The position numbers and the translations under genes are program-made. From Nodosilinea foveolarum (GTDB lineage: Bacteria > Cyanobacteriota > Cyanobacteriia > Phormidesmidales > Phormidesmidaceae), in assembly GCA_003242035.1 (NCBI GenBank), contig QBMC01000026.1, forward strand, positions 1 to 34,426: a stretch of DNA of 34,426 bases, in the 5' to 3' direction. Positions 10,237-19,139 of the stretch are shown piece after piece (the first letter of the stretch is position 1; every line of letters begins with the position of its first letter). The notes under the pieces were generated by a model. The model did not search any database, was not told the DNA's origin, and was given only the letters and a program-made list of their open reading frames with translations.

Positions 10237-11256
10237 ATGATTGCGATCAACGGGTTTATCAACCTCTACAAACCTGCCGACTGGACTTCTCACGACTGCG
10301 TAGCTCGACTACGACGCCTGCTCAATACTAAAAAAATTGGTCACGGCGGCACGTTAGACCCCAAGGCGACCGGCGTACTCCCAGTGGCAGTGGGCAAAGC
10401 TACGCGGCTGCTGCAATATTTACCCGACGGTAAAGCGTATCAGGCGGTCGTTCGCTTTGGCGTAACCACCACCACAGACGATCTCGAAGGAGACATCGTT
10501 ACTCAGCAGTCGGCAGCAGGACTTAGGCGAGAAGACGTAGAGGCCGTTTTACCGCAGTTTTTAGGCGAGATCGACCAAACTCCTCCTATCTACAGTGCCA
10601 TTCAGGTAGACGGCAAACGGCTTTACCATCTGGCCCGACAGGGAAAGACTGTCAAAGTCCCGACCCGCCGAGTCACCATTCGCCAGCTAAAAAGTCAGTA
10701 CTGGCAGCCGGGAGAACAGGCCGAACTCACGCTAGATATTGACTGCGGCCCCGGCACCTACATTCGCTCACTCGCCCGCGATTTAGGCGCTGCGATGGGC
10801 ACAGGCGCTACCTTGGCAAACCTGATGCGCACTCACAGCAGCGGGTTTAGTTTGGCCGATAGCATTACCCTCGAAGACATAGAGCAGGCTTTGCAGACGG
10901 GAAAATGGGAGCTGGTCGCCGCCGGACAAGCGGTGCAGCATTTACCAGCGATCACCCTCCCTCCAGATCTGGCTCACCGCTGGCGCATGGGCCAAAAGCT
11001 ACCCATATCAGACCAGATGACAGGAGAAGGACTCGACGAACTAGCCGCCGTTTCTAAGGATTCACCTTCTGCCCCCCTGCGAATTTTAGACGCCGACACG
11101 CAGGTCTTCTTAGGCGTGGGTGAAATCGAAATAGGCGAGCCGACCGTAGCGTTATCTAATGACCAGGACAAACCGCCGACCCTCATTAAAATCTTGTCTT
11201 GCAAGCGGGTCTACCTCAGCCAGGACGGGCCAGGGCTAACATCAGCGCCCAACTAG
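10237..11256 (+). CDS. truB: tRNA pseudouridine(55) synthase
   Basis: TruB converts U55 in the T-loop of tRNAs to pseudouridine. The N-terminus reads [13 protein letters not shown], and the catalytic aspartate is in [13 protein letters not shown] (Asp41). Further family blocks are [15 protein letters not shown], the [14 protein letters not shown] strand-helix and LMRTHSSGF. The protein is 339 residues, somewhat longer than the 314 of E. coli, because of a C-terminal extension after the catalytic domain. psbI follows about 100 bases downstream with its own promoter signal. Confidence 0.96.
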   Translation: MIAINGFINLYKPADWTSHDCVARLRRLLNTKKIGHGGTLDPKATGVLPVAVGKATRLLQYLPDGKAYQAVVRFGVTTTTDDLEGDIVTQQSAAGLRREDVEAVLPQFLGEIDQTPPIYSAIQVDGKRLYHLARQGKTVKVPTRRVTIRQLKSQYWQPGEQAELTLDIDCGPGTYIRSLARDLGAAMGTGATLANLMRTHSSGFSLADSITLEDIEQALQTGKWELVAAGQAVQHLPAITLPPDLAHRWRMGQKLPISDQMTGEGLDELAAVSKDSPSAPLRILDADTQVFLGVGEIEIGEPTVALSNDQDKPPTLIKILSCKRVYLSQDGPGLTSAPN

Positions 11257-11308
11257 ACACCCCCCAAAAGATTTGAAAGTCGCCTACGTAGACGACAGTG
11301 CAGTGCGA

Positions 11309-11314
11309 TATAAT
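11309..11314 (+). promoter_or_regulatory. Candidate psbI -10 box
   Basis: A perfect TATAAT lies 40 bases upstream of the psbI start codon. No TTGACA-like hexamer is found at 16-18 bases spacing, so the promoter would rely on the -10 box or an activator. The placement gives a short AT-rich leader. Confidence 0.5.
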
Positions 11315-11353
11315 TGCAGAATATCTAAATGTTCGCTCGGGAAACACAAAAAA

Positions 11354-11470
11354 ATGGTCACGCTCAAAATCGTTGTCTATCTCACGATCTCCTTTTTCAT
11401 TGGCCTGTTCGTCTTTGGTTTCCTCAGCGGAGACCCAGCGCGTAACCCAGGCGGCGGCGACTTCGAATAG
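11354..11470 (+). CDS. psbI: Photosystem II reaction centre protein I
   Basis: A 38-residue single-helix thylakoid membrane protein associated with D1 and CP43 in photosystem II. The sequence follows the PsbI family closely: [10 protein letters not shown] at the N-terminus, a hydrophobic helix, then the diagnostic [13 protein letters not shown]. The C-terminus is GGGDFE where many cyanobacteria have RKDLE. The frame is open further upstream to 11273, but PsbI homologues begin at this Met, so the shorter form is right. There is no clear Shine-Dalgarno; the leader is A-rich. A strong terminator follows 63 bases after the stop, so psbI is a monocistronic unit. Confidence 0.93.
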   Translation: MVTLKIVVYLTISFFIGLFVFGFLSGDPARNPGGGDFE

Positions 11471-11532
11471 ACACCTGTTCGAACAGGCACAGTACAGATT
11501 TATCTCACCTAGATCAGTCTAATATTAACGAG

Positions 11533-11559
11533 AACAGCCCGCTTTGTCGGGCTGTTTTT
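11533..11559 (+). terminator. Rho-independent terminator after psbI
   Basis: A nine-pair stem, AACAGCCCG at 11533-11541 against CGGGCTGTT at 11548-11556, with the six-base loop CTTTGT, then a T-run to 11559. This is the clearest intrinsic terminator in the window. Confidence 0.9.
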
Positions 11560-11621
11560 GTGAGCGATGAAGCAATACAGCAAAAACATAGCAGTGGTTC
11601 GAAGGAGCGATAGTTGAGCGG

Positions 11622-13925
11622 ATGGTTTATTTCGATCTACCACCCGAACCTGCTGTGTATCAGCCTATCGAGCATGTCGTTAGCGAGCAGATAGTAACCC
11701 CGGCTAATTCTCAGGCCAATCCTCAGGGCGAGCTACCGCCTGAGCTGCTGGCGATCGCCCCGCCCGTCGAACCCAAAAATCTTTTAGACGAACTGCTCAA
11801 CACCAGCGAACCAGCCCCTCCAACCGCTGCGTCTACGTCAGCGAACGCATTTCTGTTCGAGCACTTAGCTGAACCCCGATTCTCCCTCGCCCAAACCGGC
11901 CTCCCTTCGCTAGAGCCTGCAATCGAGGACAGCGAACCCGTACCCAACGCACCCATTCCCACAGAGATTCCTGAACCCACGTTAGATGACGTTCCGGCTG
12001 CCCCTATCCCCAGTGACAGACTCGAAATAGAGATTGAAGCTGACCCTGAAGAAGCGTTAACGCCCGAAGAATTCGCGGCTCGACTCAAGCTCAGCGCCGA
12101 CTATCAGGAATACAACCCCGAAACCCAAATCATCACCGCTCGCGGCAACGTCCTACTAGAGATTAACGACGCCATTATTGAGGCCAACGAGCTGTGGGTT
12201 AATTTGGCCAACCGCTACACGCTGGCCAAAGGCGATGTGCTGCTCACGCGCGGATCTCAGCTCATTCGCGGGAGCAGCGCCGAATACAACTTCATTCAGC
12301 AGTCTGGCACGGTGGGCAACGCGGTCGGAACGCTTTACTTTCCAGACTTGGCCAGCGATTTGTCCTCACCGTTTAATCCGCGTACGCGATCGCTCCGTCG
12401 CGTTTACGATCCCATCAACCGTAGCCCCGATTTAGCAGTAGATAGTGACGGCAGCGTACAACTCACCAGTAACGCAGATGCCGAGACCTTGGGGGGAAAT
12501 ACCGGTCAGCTACGGCAGCTCAGGTTTGAGACCGAAGAGCTAGCTTTTGATGTCGAAGGCTGGGTCGCTGAAGATGTCCGCATCACCAACGATCCGTTCT
12601 CGCCGCCAGAGCTAGAGCTACGCACCGACCGGCTCACCCTGCGCAACCTCTCGGCCACTCAAGACGAACTGCTGTTCAAACGGCCCCGGCTAGTATTCGA
12701 TCAGGGACTGTCTATTCCGTTGTTTCGCAGACGCATTCTGCTGAGCCGAGGATCTGAAGGTGGCGTCAACCCAGATGATTTGAACCCGGTGCCGGTGCAG
12801 GTGGGAATTGATGGACGCGATCGCGGTGGCCTCTTCATCGGTCGCAAAGTACCCCTCATTAGATCGGACAACGTCAATCTATCCGTGACGCCGCAATACT
12901 CCCTCGGCAAAGCCTTTGGCAATCAAAGCGGCAGCCCCCTCGATCTAGACAACTTTGGCGGCACCGCCGAGCTAAACGCCCGACTCACCGAGCGCACCAC
13001 CCTCAACGGCACCGCCGACCTAACCAGCCTCAACCTCGACAAAATCACCGAAAATCTGCGCACCAGCATCCGCGCCGAACAGCGAATTGGCGACCATCGA
13101 CTCGCCCTACAATACAGCTACCGCGAGCGCCTGTTCAACGGCTCGCTCGGCTTTCAAGACGTACAGTCCAACTTTGGGGCCGTGCTGCTCTCGCCCGAGA
13201 TAGCCCTCAACGACAGCGGCCTCAGGCTGATTTATCAAGCCAGTGCCCAGTTCATCAACGCCGAAACCGACCGGGAAGATCTGCTGCTTTCTAGCGGTTC
13301 CAACACCGGGCGCATCAGCTTAGGCCGCTACCAGGCCAGCGCTGCCCTTTCCCAAACATTCAATCTGTGGCGAGGCCAGCCCAAGCCGCCAACCCAAGAC
13401 AAAGGACTACGCTTTACCCCAGAACCCATCGTCCCCTATCTAAATCTCAGCGCAGGCTTGCGAGGCACGGGAACGTATTACAGCAGCGGCGACGACCAGA
13501 AGAATCTGATCGCCGATATTGGAATAGAAGGCCAAATCGGTCATCTTTCTCGCAATTTTGGCGACTATACCCGGTACAACATCAGCTACTCTCAATCTTT
13601 TATTGGCGGCGCAGGCTCACCCTTTTTGTTCGACCGCAACGTGGATCGCAACGTTTTGACTATTGGCATTGCGCAGCAACTGTATGGCCCCTTCATCGTT
13701 GGGTTCGAAACCGCGTTTAGTCTCGGCGGCGGTCGTACCATCGAGACCATCTATAGCCTGGAGTATAGTCGCCGCACCTACGGTATTCTGCTACGCTACG
13801 ACGACGCTCAAAGTTCAGGGTCTATCGGCTTTCGCCTCAGCAACTTTAGCTGGGTAGGCGATACCAATCCATTCGATACGCCGCGAGCCAGACGCGTTCA
13901 GGGCGGCGTTATCGAGCAAAATTAA
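11622..13925 (+). CDS. DUF3769 protein, cyanobacterial LptD-like outer-membrane LPS assembly factor
   Basis: A 767-residue protein in two parts. The first 150 or so residues are acidic and proline-rich and probably disordered. From about residue 155 comes an OstA/LptA-like segment (LSADYQEYNPETQIITARGNV, then ANELWVNLANRYTLAKGDV), followed by a long alternating beta-strand region typical of an outer-membrane barrel. Strand-like repeats such as ISYSQSFIGG and YGILLRYDDAQ continue to near the C-terminus. DUF3769 proteins are regarded as the cyanobacterial counterpart of LptD, which inserts lipopolysaccharide into the outer leaflet. No signal peptide is visible at this start, and there is no other start codon in frame just upstream. 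An AAGGAG lies about 14 bases before the ATG. Confidence 0.82.
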   Translation: MVYFDLPPEPAVYQPIEHVVSEQIVTPANSQANPQGELPPELLAIAPPVEPKNLLDELLNTSEPAPPTAASTSANAFLFEHLAEPRFSLAQTGLPSLEPAIEDSEPVPNAPIPTEIPEPTLDDVPAAPIPSDRLEIEIEADPEEALTPEEFAARLKLSADYQEYNPETQIITARGNVLLEINDAIIEANELWVNLANRYTLAKGDVLLTRGSQLIRGSSAEYNFIQQSGTVGNAVGTLYFPDLASDLSSPFNPRTRSLRRVYDPINRSPDLAVDSDGSVQLTSNADAETLGGNTGQLRQLRFETEELAFDVEGWVAEDVRITNDPFSPPELELRTDRLTLRNLSATQDELLFKRPRLVFDQGLSIPLFRRRILLSRGSEGGVNPDDLNPVPVQVGIDGRDRGGLFIGRKVPLIRSDNVNLSVTPQYSLGKAFGNQSGSPLDLDNFGGTAELNARLTERTTLNGTADLTSLNLDKITENLRTSIRAEQRIGDHRLALQYSYRERLFNGSLGFQDVQSNFGAVLLSPEIALNDSGLRLIYQASAQFINAETDREDLLLSSGSNTGRISLGRYQASAALSQTFNLWRGQPKPPTQDKGLRFTPEPIVPYLNLSAGLRGTGTYYSSGDDQKNLIADIGIEGQIGHLSRNFGDYTRYNISYSQSFIGGAGSPFLFDRNVDRNVLTIGIAQQLYGPFIVGFETAFSLGGGRTIETIYSLEYSRRTYGILLRYDDAQSSGSIGFRLSNFSWVGDTNPFDTPRARRVQGGVIEQN

Positions 13926-14074
13926 TACGATTCAGATATTTAAGGCCAAACTGTTCGGCGCAGTAAAATTGGTCTATTAACGCAATATGGGTAGACGCTT
14001 AGATAAACGCGCGAAAAAACAAGCAGAATAGAGCAAGATACAGAAAAAAGGATAGACGGGAACAAGCAAACATT

Positions 14075-14884
14075 ATGACAGCATCCACCTTTTCCACCTC
14101 TGTAGAAGCCCAGCAAGCAGCCGCTTTATTAAACGGCTATCAGTTTGAGCTAGGCGGTCACGATGCCCGCCAGTGGGTATCGCTATGGCTAGAGTCCTAT
14201 CGCCCTATCTGGATTCGCGATGCTGCGATTGAGGCGCTTTATCAAGGTCGATACAAGTCTGTTTCGGTGCGCCAAATTTTAGAGCTATGGACTCGCCGGG
14301 GCCAACCGATTCGCCACGTTACTCACGAATTCGAAGCCGCCGTCTGTAGAGAGTTTGGCGAAGTGAAGCTCGCTGCGACCGCCTTACCGCAAGATCAAAG
14401 ACGCAAAGCTAATATCGGCAGCATCCGCAGATCTAAAAATACGCCAGTCCGTCATTCCTCATCGCTGCGAGACTCTGTTCACAAGGCTGGGCAGGTCGGC
14501 TTTGACCCCAACGCCGCTGTGTCTTTCAACCTTTCGGCTACGCCTCCAGGGATGGCTTCTAACACTGTTCCTGAAGCGGTGGCTAGTATGGCTCCTAAGA
14601 ACCCGCCCGCAGCCACCGAGATAGAAACCGTTGAACTCGAACACAAGTCAGAGAATAAGCCAGAATATACTTCACGCCCGGTAGTTGATAACGGCAACGA
14701 TTCCTATCGCAAGGTTTCACGCTCTGCGATTCAATCTCCCGCCGAAACAGAGGCTCTGCTACGGACGCAAAGGCAGCTCAATGGCGTTCTCTACACCTCC
14801 GCTCGGGCCATTCAGCCTTTTAAGCCAGCGCTGCCTTTTTCAGCGCAAACATTGCGACTGGCCAGACAGAAAACATTGGTATAG
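14075..14884 (+). CDS. Conserved cyanobacterial protein of unknown function
   Basis: A 269-residue protein I cannot assign. The first 95 residues look folded and conserved: AALLNGYQFELGGHDARQWV, then SYRPIWIRDAAIEALYQGRY and ILELWTRRGQPIRHVTHEFE. The remaining 170 residues are Ser/Pro/Ala-rich and probably disordered, ending in a basic tail (TLRLARQKTLV). It is the second of two plus-strand genes that end head-on against the bilin lyase, with only 16 bases between the two stops. The N-terminal part resembles short conserved cyanobacterial proteins with a helical binding domain; role unknown. Confidence 0.72.
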   Translation: MTASTFSTSVEAQQAAALLNGYQFELGGHDARQWVSLWLESYRPIWIRDAAIEALYQGRYKSVSVRQILELWTRRGQPIRHVTHEFEAAVCREFGEVKLAATALPQDQRRKANIGSIRRSKNTPVRHSSSLRDSVHKAGQVGFDPNAAVSFNLSATPPGMASNTVPEAVASMAPKNPPAATEIETVELEHKSENKPEYTSRPVVDNGNDSYRKVSRSAIQSPAETEALLRTQRQLNGVLYTSARAIQPFKPALPFSAQTLRLARQKTLV

Positions 14885-14900
14885 CCCTTTTGACGCTGCC

Positions 14901-15425
14901 CTAATCCGGCTTCGGTGGCTTTACGCCCATCCGAATCTCGGAACAAAACGAGGCGATTCGCAGGCCGTCTGCTAGTTCGGTCAGGCCCGTGCGCATCCGC
15001 AGGTTGTCGTTGATAAACCACAGGCGTTCGGTCGAGCGATCGCCGTCTTCTTCGCTGGCAATGGTTAGCACCTCATCTTCTAGGGCGTAGCAGCTCCTGG
15101 TTTTGGCACCGCTGCGGATGAGCGTTCCACCTAGAATCGGGGCATCGCTGTCTTCTGGCGCTAAAGGCACTATCAGGGTAGACATCACTTTGGGCTTTGT
15201 ATCGCCCTCTATGGTGCTGCTTTGCTGAACGCGCAGGCCGCACAAGGGCGACTTTTCGACGGCATGTTCCTGGCAGAGTTGCTGGACATCGGCGCTATCT
15301 GGCGATAAGAACTCAACTTCTAAATCGGACTTGCCTGCTTTGGACTGCTGGGTAGAGAGGGCATGGGTGGTGCGCTGAGAAAACCATCTCCCAGCCATTT
15401 TTTCAAAAAAGTTCACAATTTCCAT
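14901..15425 (-). CDS. cpcS: Phycobiliprotein lyase, CpcS/CpeS family
   Basis: This family attaches phycocyanobilin or phycoerythrobilin to a cysteine (usually Cys-84) of phycobiliprotein subunits for the phycobilisome. The protein begins MEIVNFFEKMAGRWFSQRTTH, the hallmark N-terminus, and ends with RLWFINDNLRMRT and IASFCSEIRMG, both family hallmarks of the lipocalin-like barrel. The frame is open 26 codons further upstream to 15503, but that stretch is basic and unconserved, so the ATG at 15425 is chosen, giving 174 residues. It is not a CpcT-type lyase, which lacks these blocks. Whether it is the CpcS-1 or CpcU member of a heterodimer cannot be settled here. Confidence 0.9.
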   Translation of the reverse strand: MEIVNFFEKMAGRWFSQRTTHALSTQQSKAGKSDLEVEFLSPDSADVQQLCQEHAVEKSPLCGLRVQQSSTIEGDTKPKVMSTLIVPLAPEDSDAPILGGTLIRSGAKTRSCYALEDEVLTIASEEDGDRSTERLWFINDNLRMRTGLTELADGLRIASFCSEIRMGVKPPKPD

Positions 15426-15608
15426 AACGCGGCGACAACTTTGTCTATAGTTCTTTACTTGCTTCAATTTTACGCGTAAGTGGGTACGAGAGCGATCGCC
15501 CAAAAACCTCTTAACACTGCCCCATGCCCCACCGCATCGGCGATGTAGACCACAGCGAATGATAAGCTAGCAATCGGAAAATAAAACAGATATTAAGAGT
15601 TTCATCCC

Positions 15609-16673
15609 ATGACCGGACCCAACCAAACGCCGCTTTTATTGCGGGCCGCCCAAGGCCAATCCGTCGAGCGTCCCCCGGTTTGGATGATGCGACAGGCAGG
15701 CCGCTACATGAAAGCCTACCGAGACCTACGCGAAAAGTATCCTTCGTTCCGCGACAGATCGGAGATTCCAGAAGTCGCCATTGAAGTCTCGCTTCAGCCC
15801 TGGAAAGCCTTCAAACCAGACGGCGTGATTCTCTTTTCAGATATTGTTACCCCGCTTCCTGGCATGGGCGTAGCGATGGATGTCGCCGAAGGCAAAGGCC
15901 CCATTATCGACGAGCCGATTCGCTCTCAGGCCCAAATCGACGCGCTTACCACGCTCAACCCGGATGAGTCCATGCCCTACATTCGCAAGATTTTGGGCGC
16001 GCTGCGCTCTGAAGTCGGCAATGAGTCTACGGTACTCGGATTCGTCGGCGCACCCTGGACGCTGGCCGCTTACATTGTGGAAGGCAAAGGTTCTAAAACC
16101 TACGCCAACATCAAAAAAATGGCTTTTACAGAGCCTAAAATGCTGCACAGCCTGCTGAGCAAAATTGCCGATAACATTGCCATTTACGTTCGTCACCAAA
16201 TTGACTGCGGGGCGCAGGTCGTACAGCTTTTCGACTCCTGGGCCGGTCAGCTTAGCCCCCAGGACTACGAAACCTTTGCCCTGCCTTATCAGCAGCAAAT
16301 CGTTCGTCAGGTCAAGCAAACTCACCCGGATACGCCGCTGATTTTGCTGGTGAGCGGCAGCGCGGGTGTGCTGGAGCTAATGGGTGATTCTGGCGTCGAT
16401 ATTATCAGCGTCGATTGGTCGGTAGATATGGCTGATGCGCGGCGGCGGCTAGGGCCAGACATGATGGTACAGGGCAACGTCGATCCGGGCGTGCTGTTTG
16501 GCTCTAAAGCAGGGATTCGCGATCGCATCATCGACACTGTAAAAAAAGCAGGCAGCAAAGGCCACATCCTGAACTTGGGCCACGGCATTTTGCCAGGGAC
16601 ACCTGAGGAGAACGGCGCTTACTTCTTTGAGGCCGGTAAGCAGGTTAACGAGCTTTTAGCTGCTAAGGTCTGA
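15609..16673 (+). CDS. hemE: Uroporphyrinogen-III decarboxylase
   Basis: The enzyme removes four carboxyls from uroporphyrinogen III to give coproporphyrinogen III, on the way to haem, chlorophyll and bilins. The hallmark [14 protein letters not shown] lies near the N-terminus. The catalytic Asp is in [13 protein letters not shown], followed by [39 protein letters not shown] and [15 protein letters not shown]. At 354 residues it has the normal length. It is divergent from the bilin lyase cpcS, so two tetrapyrrole-related genes share an intergenic region of about 180 bases. Confidence 0.97.
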   Translation: MTGPNQTPLLLRAAQGQSVERPPVWMMRQAGRYMKAYRDLREKYPSFRDRSEIPEVAIEVSLQPWKAFKPDGVILFSDIVTPLPGMGVAMDVAEGKGPIIDEPIRSQAQIDALTTLNPDESMPYIRKILGALRSEVGNESTVLGFVGAPWTLAAYIVEGKGSKTYANIKKMAFTEPKMLHSLLSKIADNIAIYVRHQIDCGAQVVQLFDSWAGQLSPQDYETFALPYQQQIVRQVKQTHPDTPLILLVSGSAGVLELMGDSGVDIISVDWSVDMADARRRLGPDMMVQGNVDPGVLFGSKAGIRDRIIDTVKKAGSKGHILNLGHGILPGTPEENGAYFFEAGKQVNELLAAKV

Positions 16674-16779
16674 AGCCAGTTTTTGAACATAGCCGAAATC
16701 ATCAGTGGCCCAGGGCGATCGCTCGGTTTGGGCTGCTTCATGTCAAACTTGGGCAACAGCAATCACGGGCGCTAGAACC

Positions 16780-17742
16780 ATGCGGATCTTCATTACCGGT
16801 GCGAGCGGCTGCATCGGCCACTACCTCACAGAAACGCTGATCGAAAATACCGATCACGAGCTGTTTTTGATGATGCGCAATCCGGCCAAGCTGAAAGTAC
16901 CGACCAATCAGCGTCCGGGGATTACGGTGCTGCAAGGCGACATGCGTGAAGTAGCTCAGTTCGATGAGCTGCTAAAAACAATGGATGCGGCGATTTTGGT
17001 CGCGACATCTTGGGGCGATCCTAAAGAGAGCTACGAAATTAACGTTGAAAAAACGCTGGAGCTAATGTCGCTGCTCGATCCTGAGCGCTGCCAGCAGGTG
17101 ATTTACTTCTCGACGGCTAGCATTCTTGGTCGGGATAATACGCCGCTGAAAGAGGCGGGCGAGATTGGGACAGATTACGTGCGCACCAAGTATATTTGCC
17201 ATGAGAAGTTGGGGGAGTTGGCGATCGCGCCCAAAATCACCACCGTCTTCCCCACGCTAGTCTTCGGCGGCGAAGACAACAAACCCTACTCCCACATTTC
17301 CGGTGGGCTGCCCGAAGTCGCCAACTACATTGGGATCATTCGCTTCATCTCCGCCGACGGCAGCTTTCACTTCACCCACGCCAAAGACATCGCCGAAGTT
17401 GTTCGTCATCTGGTCGAGCATCCACCCGGCCCCGATGATTCTAGAGAGATGGTGATTGGCAACCCCGCAAAAACAGCGGATGAAGTCGTCTCAGACTTGA
17501 GTCAGTACCTGGGCAAGCGTCAGTACTTCCGCATTCCTCTCTCGTTCGGACTGGCCAATATCATCATCAAGCTTTTCAATATCCGCATGGCCGACTGGGA
17601 CAGGTTTTGCATGGACTATCGCCACTTCACCTACGAAAATACGGTGACGCCCTCTAGCTTTGGACTCCAAGACAGCTACCCTACGATTCAAGACGCTGTT
17701 CGCTCGGCGGGCATCGTCTCTAAAAGCACTGTCTCTAAGTAG
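16780..17742 (+). CDS. NAD(P)-dependent epimerase/dehydratase-like (extended SDR) protein
   Basis: A 320-residue extended short-chain dehydrogenase. The Rossmann motif is GASGCIG at residues 7-13. A serine/threonine region (YFSTASILG) and a YxxxK pair (YVRTKYICH) follow in the usual order. The later region contains a substrate-binding stretch ([19 protein letters not shown]). The frame is open 25 codons further upstream to 16705, but the ATG at 16780 begins right at the Rossmann strand and is preferred. Substrate is unknown; homologues are common in cyanobacteria next to various metabolic genes. It follows hemE by about 106 bases, but I see no functional link. Confidence 0.8.
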   Translation: MRIFITGASGCIGHYLTETLIENTDHELFLMMRNPAKLKVPTNQRPGITVLQGDMREVAQFDELLKTMDAAILVATSWGDPKESYEINVEKTLELMSLLDPERCQQVIYFSTASILGRDNTPLKEAGEIGTDYVRTKYICHEKLGELAIAPKITTVFPTLVFGGEDNKPYSHISGGLPEVANYIGIIRFISADGSFHFTHAKDIAEVVRHLVEHPPGPDDSREMVIGNPAKTADEVVSDLSQYLGKRQYFRIPLSFGLANIIIKLFNIRMADWDRFCMDYRHFTYENTVTPSSFGLQDSYPTIQDAVRSAGIVSKSTVSK

Positions 17743-17747
17743 ACTGC

Positions 17748-17753
17748 TATAGT
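17748..17753 (+). promoter_or_regulatory. Candidate -10 box upstream of ruvB
   Basis: TATAGT lies 39 bases upstream of the preferred ruvB start. Its closeness to the alternative GTG at 17763 makes that codon an unlikely start, since it would be at or before the first transcribed bases. Confidence 0.3.
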
Positions 17754-17792
17754 ACATTTGTCGTGGCTAAACGAAAGACTCCACGCAGCACT

Positions 17793-19034
17793 ATGGCTAT
17801 TATCTCCTCCAAATCAGCCGCTGAGGGCGACGCTAAAAAGCAGTCTGTCAAAAAAGAACTTGCTAAAAGCGAGCCTGCTAAATCTGAGCAAAGTAAGTCT
17901 GCCAAAGACGATCATGCCAAAGACGATCAGCAAACCTCTCAGCAGACTCCGGCTAAAACCGACCTGTTAAAGGGTGAAGCCGAACCGGTTGAACTCTCTC
18001 GTAACGAAGAGGGTCTGCGCCCTGACACCATCAGCACCTACATCGGCCAAAAAGCGCTGAAAGAAGTGCTGAATATCGCGATTCAGGCAGCAAAAACTCG
18101 AAAGGAACCGCTCGATCATCTTTTGCTCTACGGCCCACCGGGGCTGGGCAAAACCACGATGGCGCTAATTTTAGCCCGCGAGATGGAGGTAGACTGCAAA
18201 ATTACCACCGCCCCCGCGCTAGAGCGGCCCCGAGATATTGCCGGTCTGCTGGTGAATCTCAAGGCAGGCGACGTGCTGTTTATTGACGAAATTCACCGGC
18301 TTTCTCGCGTTACCGAAGAGATTTTGTATCCGGCTATGGAAGACTCACGGCTAGATATCACCATTGGGAAAGGCCAAAGTGCCAGAACTCGCAGCATTCC
18401 GTTACAGCCGTTTACGCTAGTGGGGGCAACGACTAAGGTGGGTGCTTTGGCCTCGCCGCTGCGCGATCGCTTTGGCCTAGTTCAGCGCCTACGCTTTTAT
18501 GAAATTGATGAACTCACTACGATTGTTTTACGCACCGCTGACGTGCTGAAAGTAAATGTGGTAGAGGACGGCGCGGCTGAAATTGCCCGTCGAGCTAGAG
18601 GCACCCCGCGTATTGCCAACCGGCTGCTCAAGCGAGTTCGAGACTATGTGCAGGTTAAAAAGCTGGGGCCGATTGATCAGGCGATCGCCGCAGAAGCCCT
18701 TCAGCTATTCAACGTCGATCCCTGCGGACTAGACTGGACAGACCGCCGACTGCTGACGCTGATGATTGAAAACTTCAACGGGGGGCCAGTGGGACTAGAT
18801 ACGATGGCCGCTTCCACTGGCGAAGATCCTCAGACTATTGAGGAAGTGTACGAGCCGTACCTGTTACAGATTGGCTACTTGCAGCGTACGCCCAGAGGCC
18901 GAGTGGTCACGGCGGCAGCCTGCCGTCACTTAGGCTACGCAGTGCCCGACAATCATCTCTTTATCGACGCGCCTTTGTTTAGCCTGTTCGATCAGCCGCT
19001 GAGCGAGGAACTGGCTAAACTCGATGATCATTGA
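17793..19034 (+). CDS. ruvB: Holliday junction branch migration helicase RuvB
   Basis: RuvB is the hexameric ATPase motor that, with RuvA, drives branch migration of Holliday junctions. Core motifs are intact: Walker A GPPGLGKT, Walker B DEIHRLS, sensor region [12 protein letters not shown] and arginine-finger region SPLRDRFGL, then the winged-helix C-terminal domain ([24 protein letters not shown]). The ATG at 17793 is preferred because cyanobacterial RuvB proteins typically begin MAIISSK, as here; a GTG at 17763 would add ten residues. About 60 residues of Lys/Ser/Asp/Gln-rich, low-complexity sequence precede the conserved core, which begins near [10 protein letters not shown]. No Shine-Dalgarno is seen. 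Confidence 0.96.
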   Translation: MAIISSKSAAEGDAKKQSVKKELAKSEPAKSEQSKSAKDDHAKDDQQTSQQTPAKTDLLKGEAEPVELSRNEEGLRPDTISTYIGQKALKEVLNIAIQAAKTRKEPLDHLLLYGPPGLGKTTMALILAREMEVDCKITTAPALERPRDIAGLLVNLKAGDVLFIDEIHRLSRVTEEILYPAMEDSRLDITIGKGQSARTRSIPLQPFTLVGATTKVGALASPLRDRFGLVQRLRFYEIDELTTIVLRTADVLKVNVVEDGAAEIARRARGTPRIANRLLKRVRDYVQVKKLGPIDQAIAAEALQLFNVDPCGLDWTDRRLLTLMIENFNGGPVGLDTMAASTGEDPQTIEEVYEPYLLQIGYLQRTPRGRVVTAAACRHLGYAVPDNHLFIDAPLFSLFDQPLSEELAKLDDH

Positions 19035-19049
19035 ACCTAAAACTTTGCT

Positions 19050-19079
19050 CTAAAGGAACAATTGTCAGATTGCCTTTAG
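19050..19079 (+). terminator. Hairpin after ruvB (possible terminator without T-run)
   Basis: An outer stem CTAAAGG (19050-19056) pairs with CCTTTAG (19073-19079), an AA bulge, then an inner stem CAAT/ATTG around the loop TGTCAG. No T-tract follows, so this could instead be a 3'-end stabiliser of ruvB mRNA. Confidence 0.4.
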
Positions 19080-19139
19080 CCTAAGAAAGCGTCATGCTAA
19101 GAGAACTTTCATACCCAGGCGTAGGTTTTGGGAAAGCAG

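Noticed and set aside
13987-14031. A 14-codon basic peptide frame (MGRRLDKRAKKQAE) before the unknown gene at 14075
   Set aside because: There is no ribosome site, it is very short, and basic peptides of this length arise by chance.
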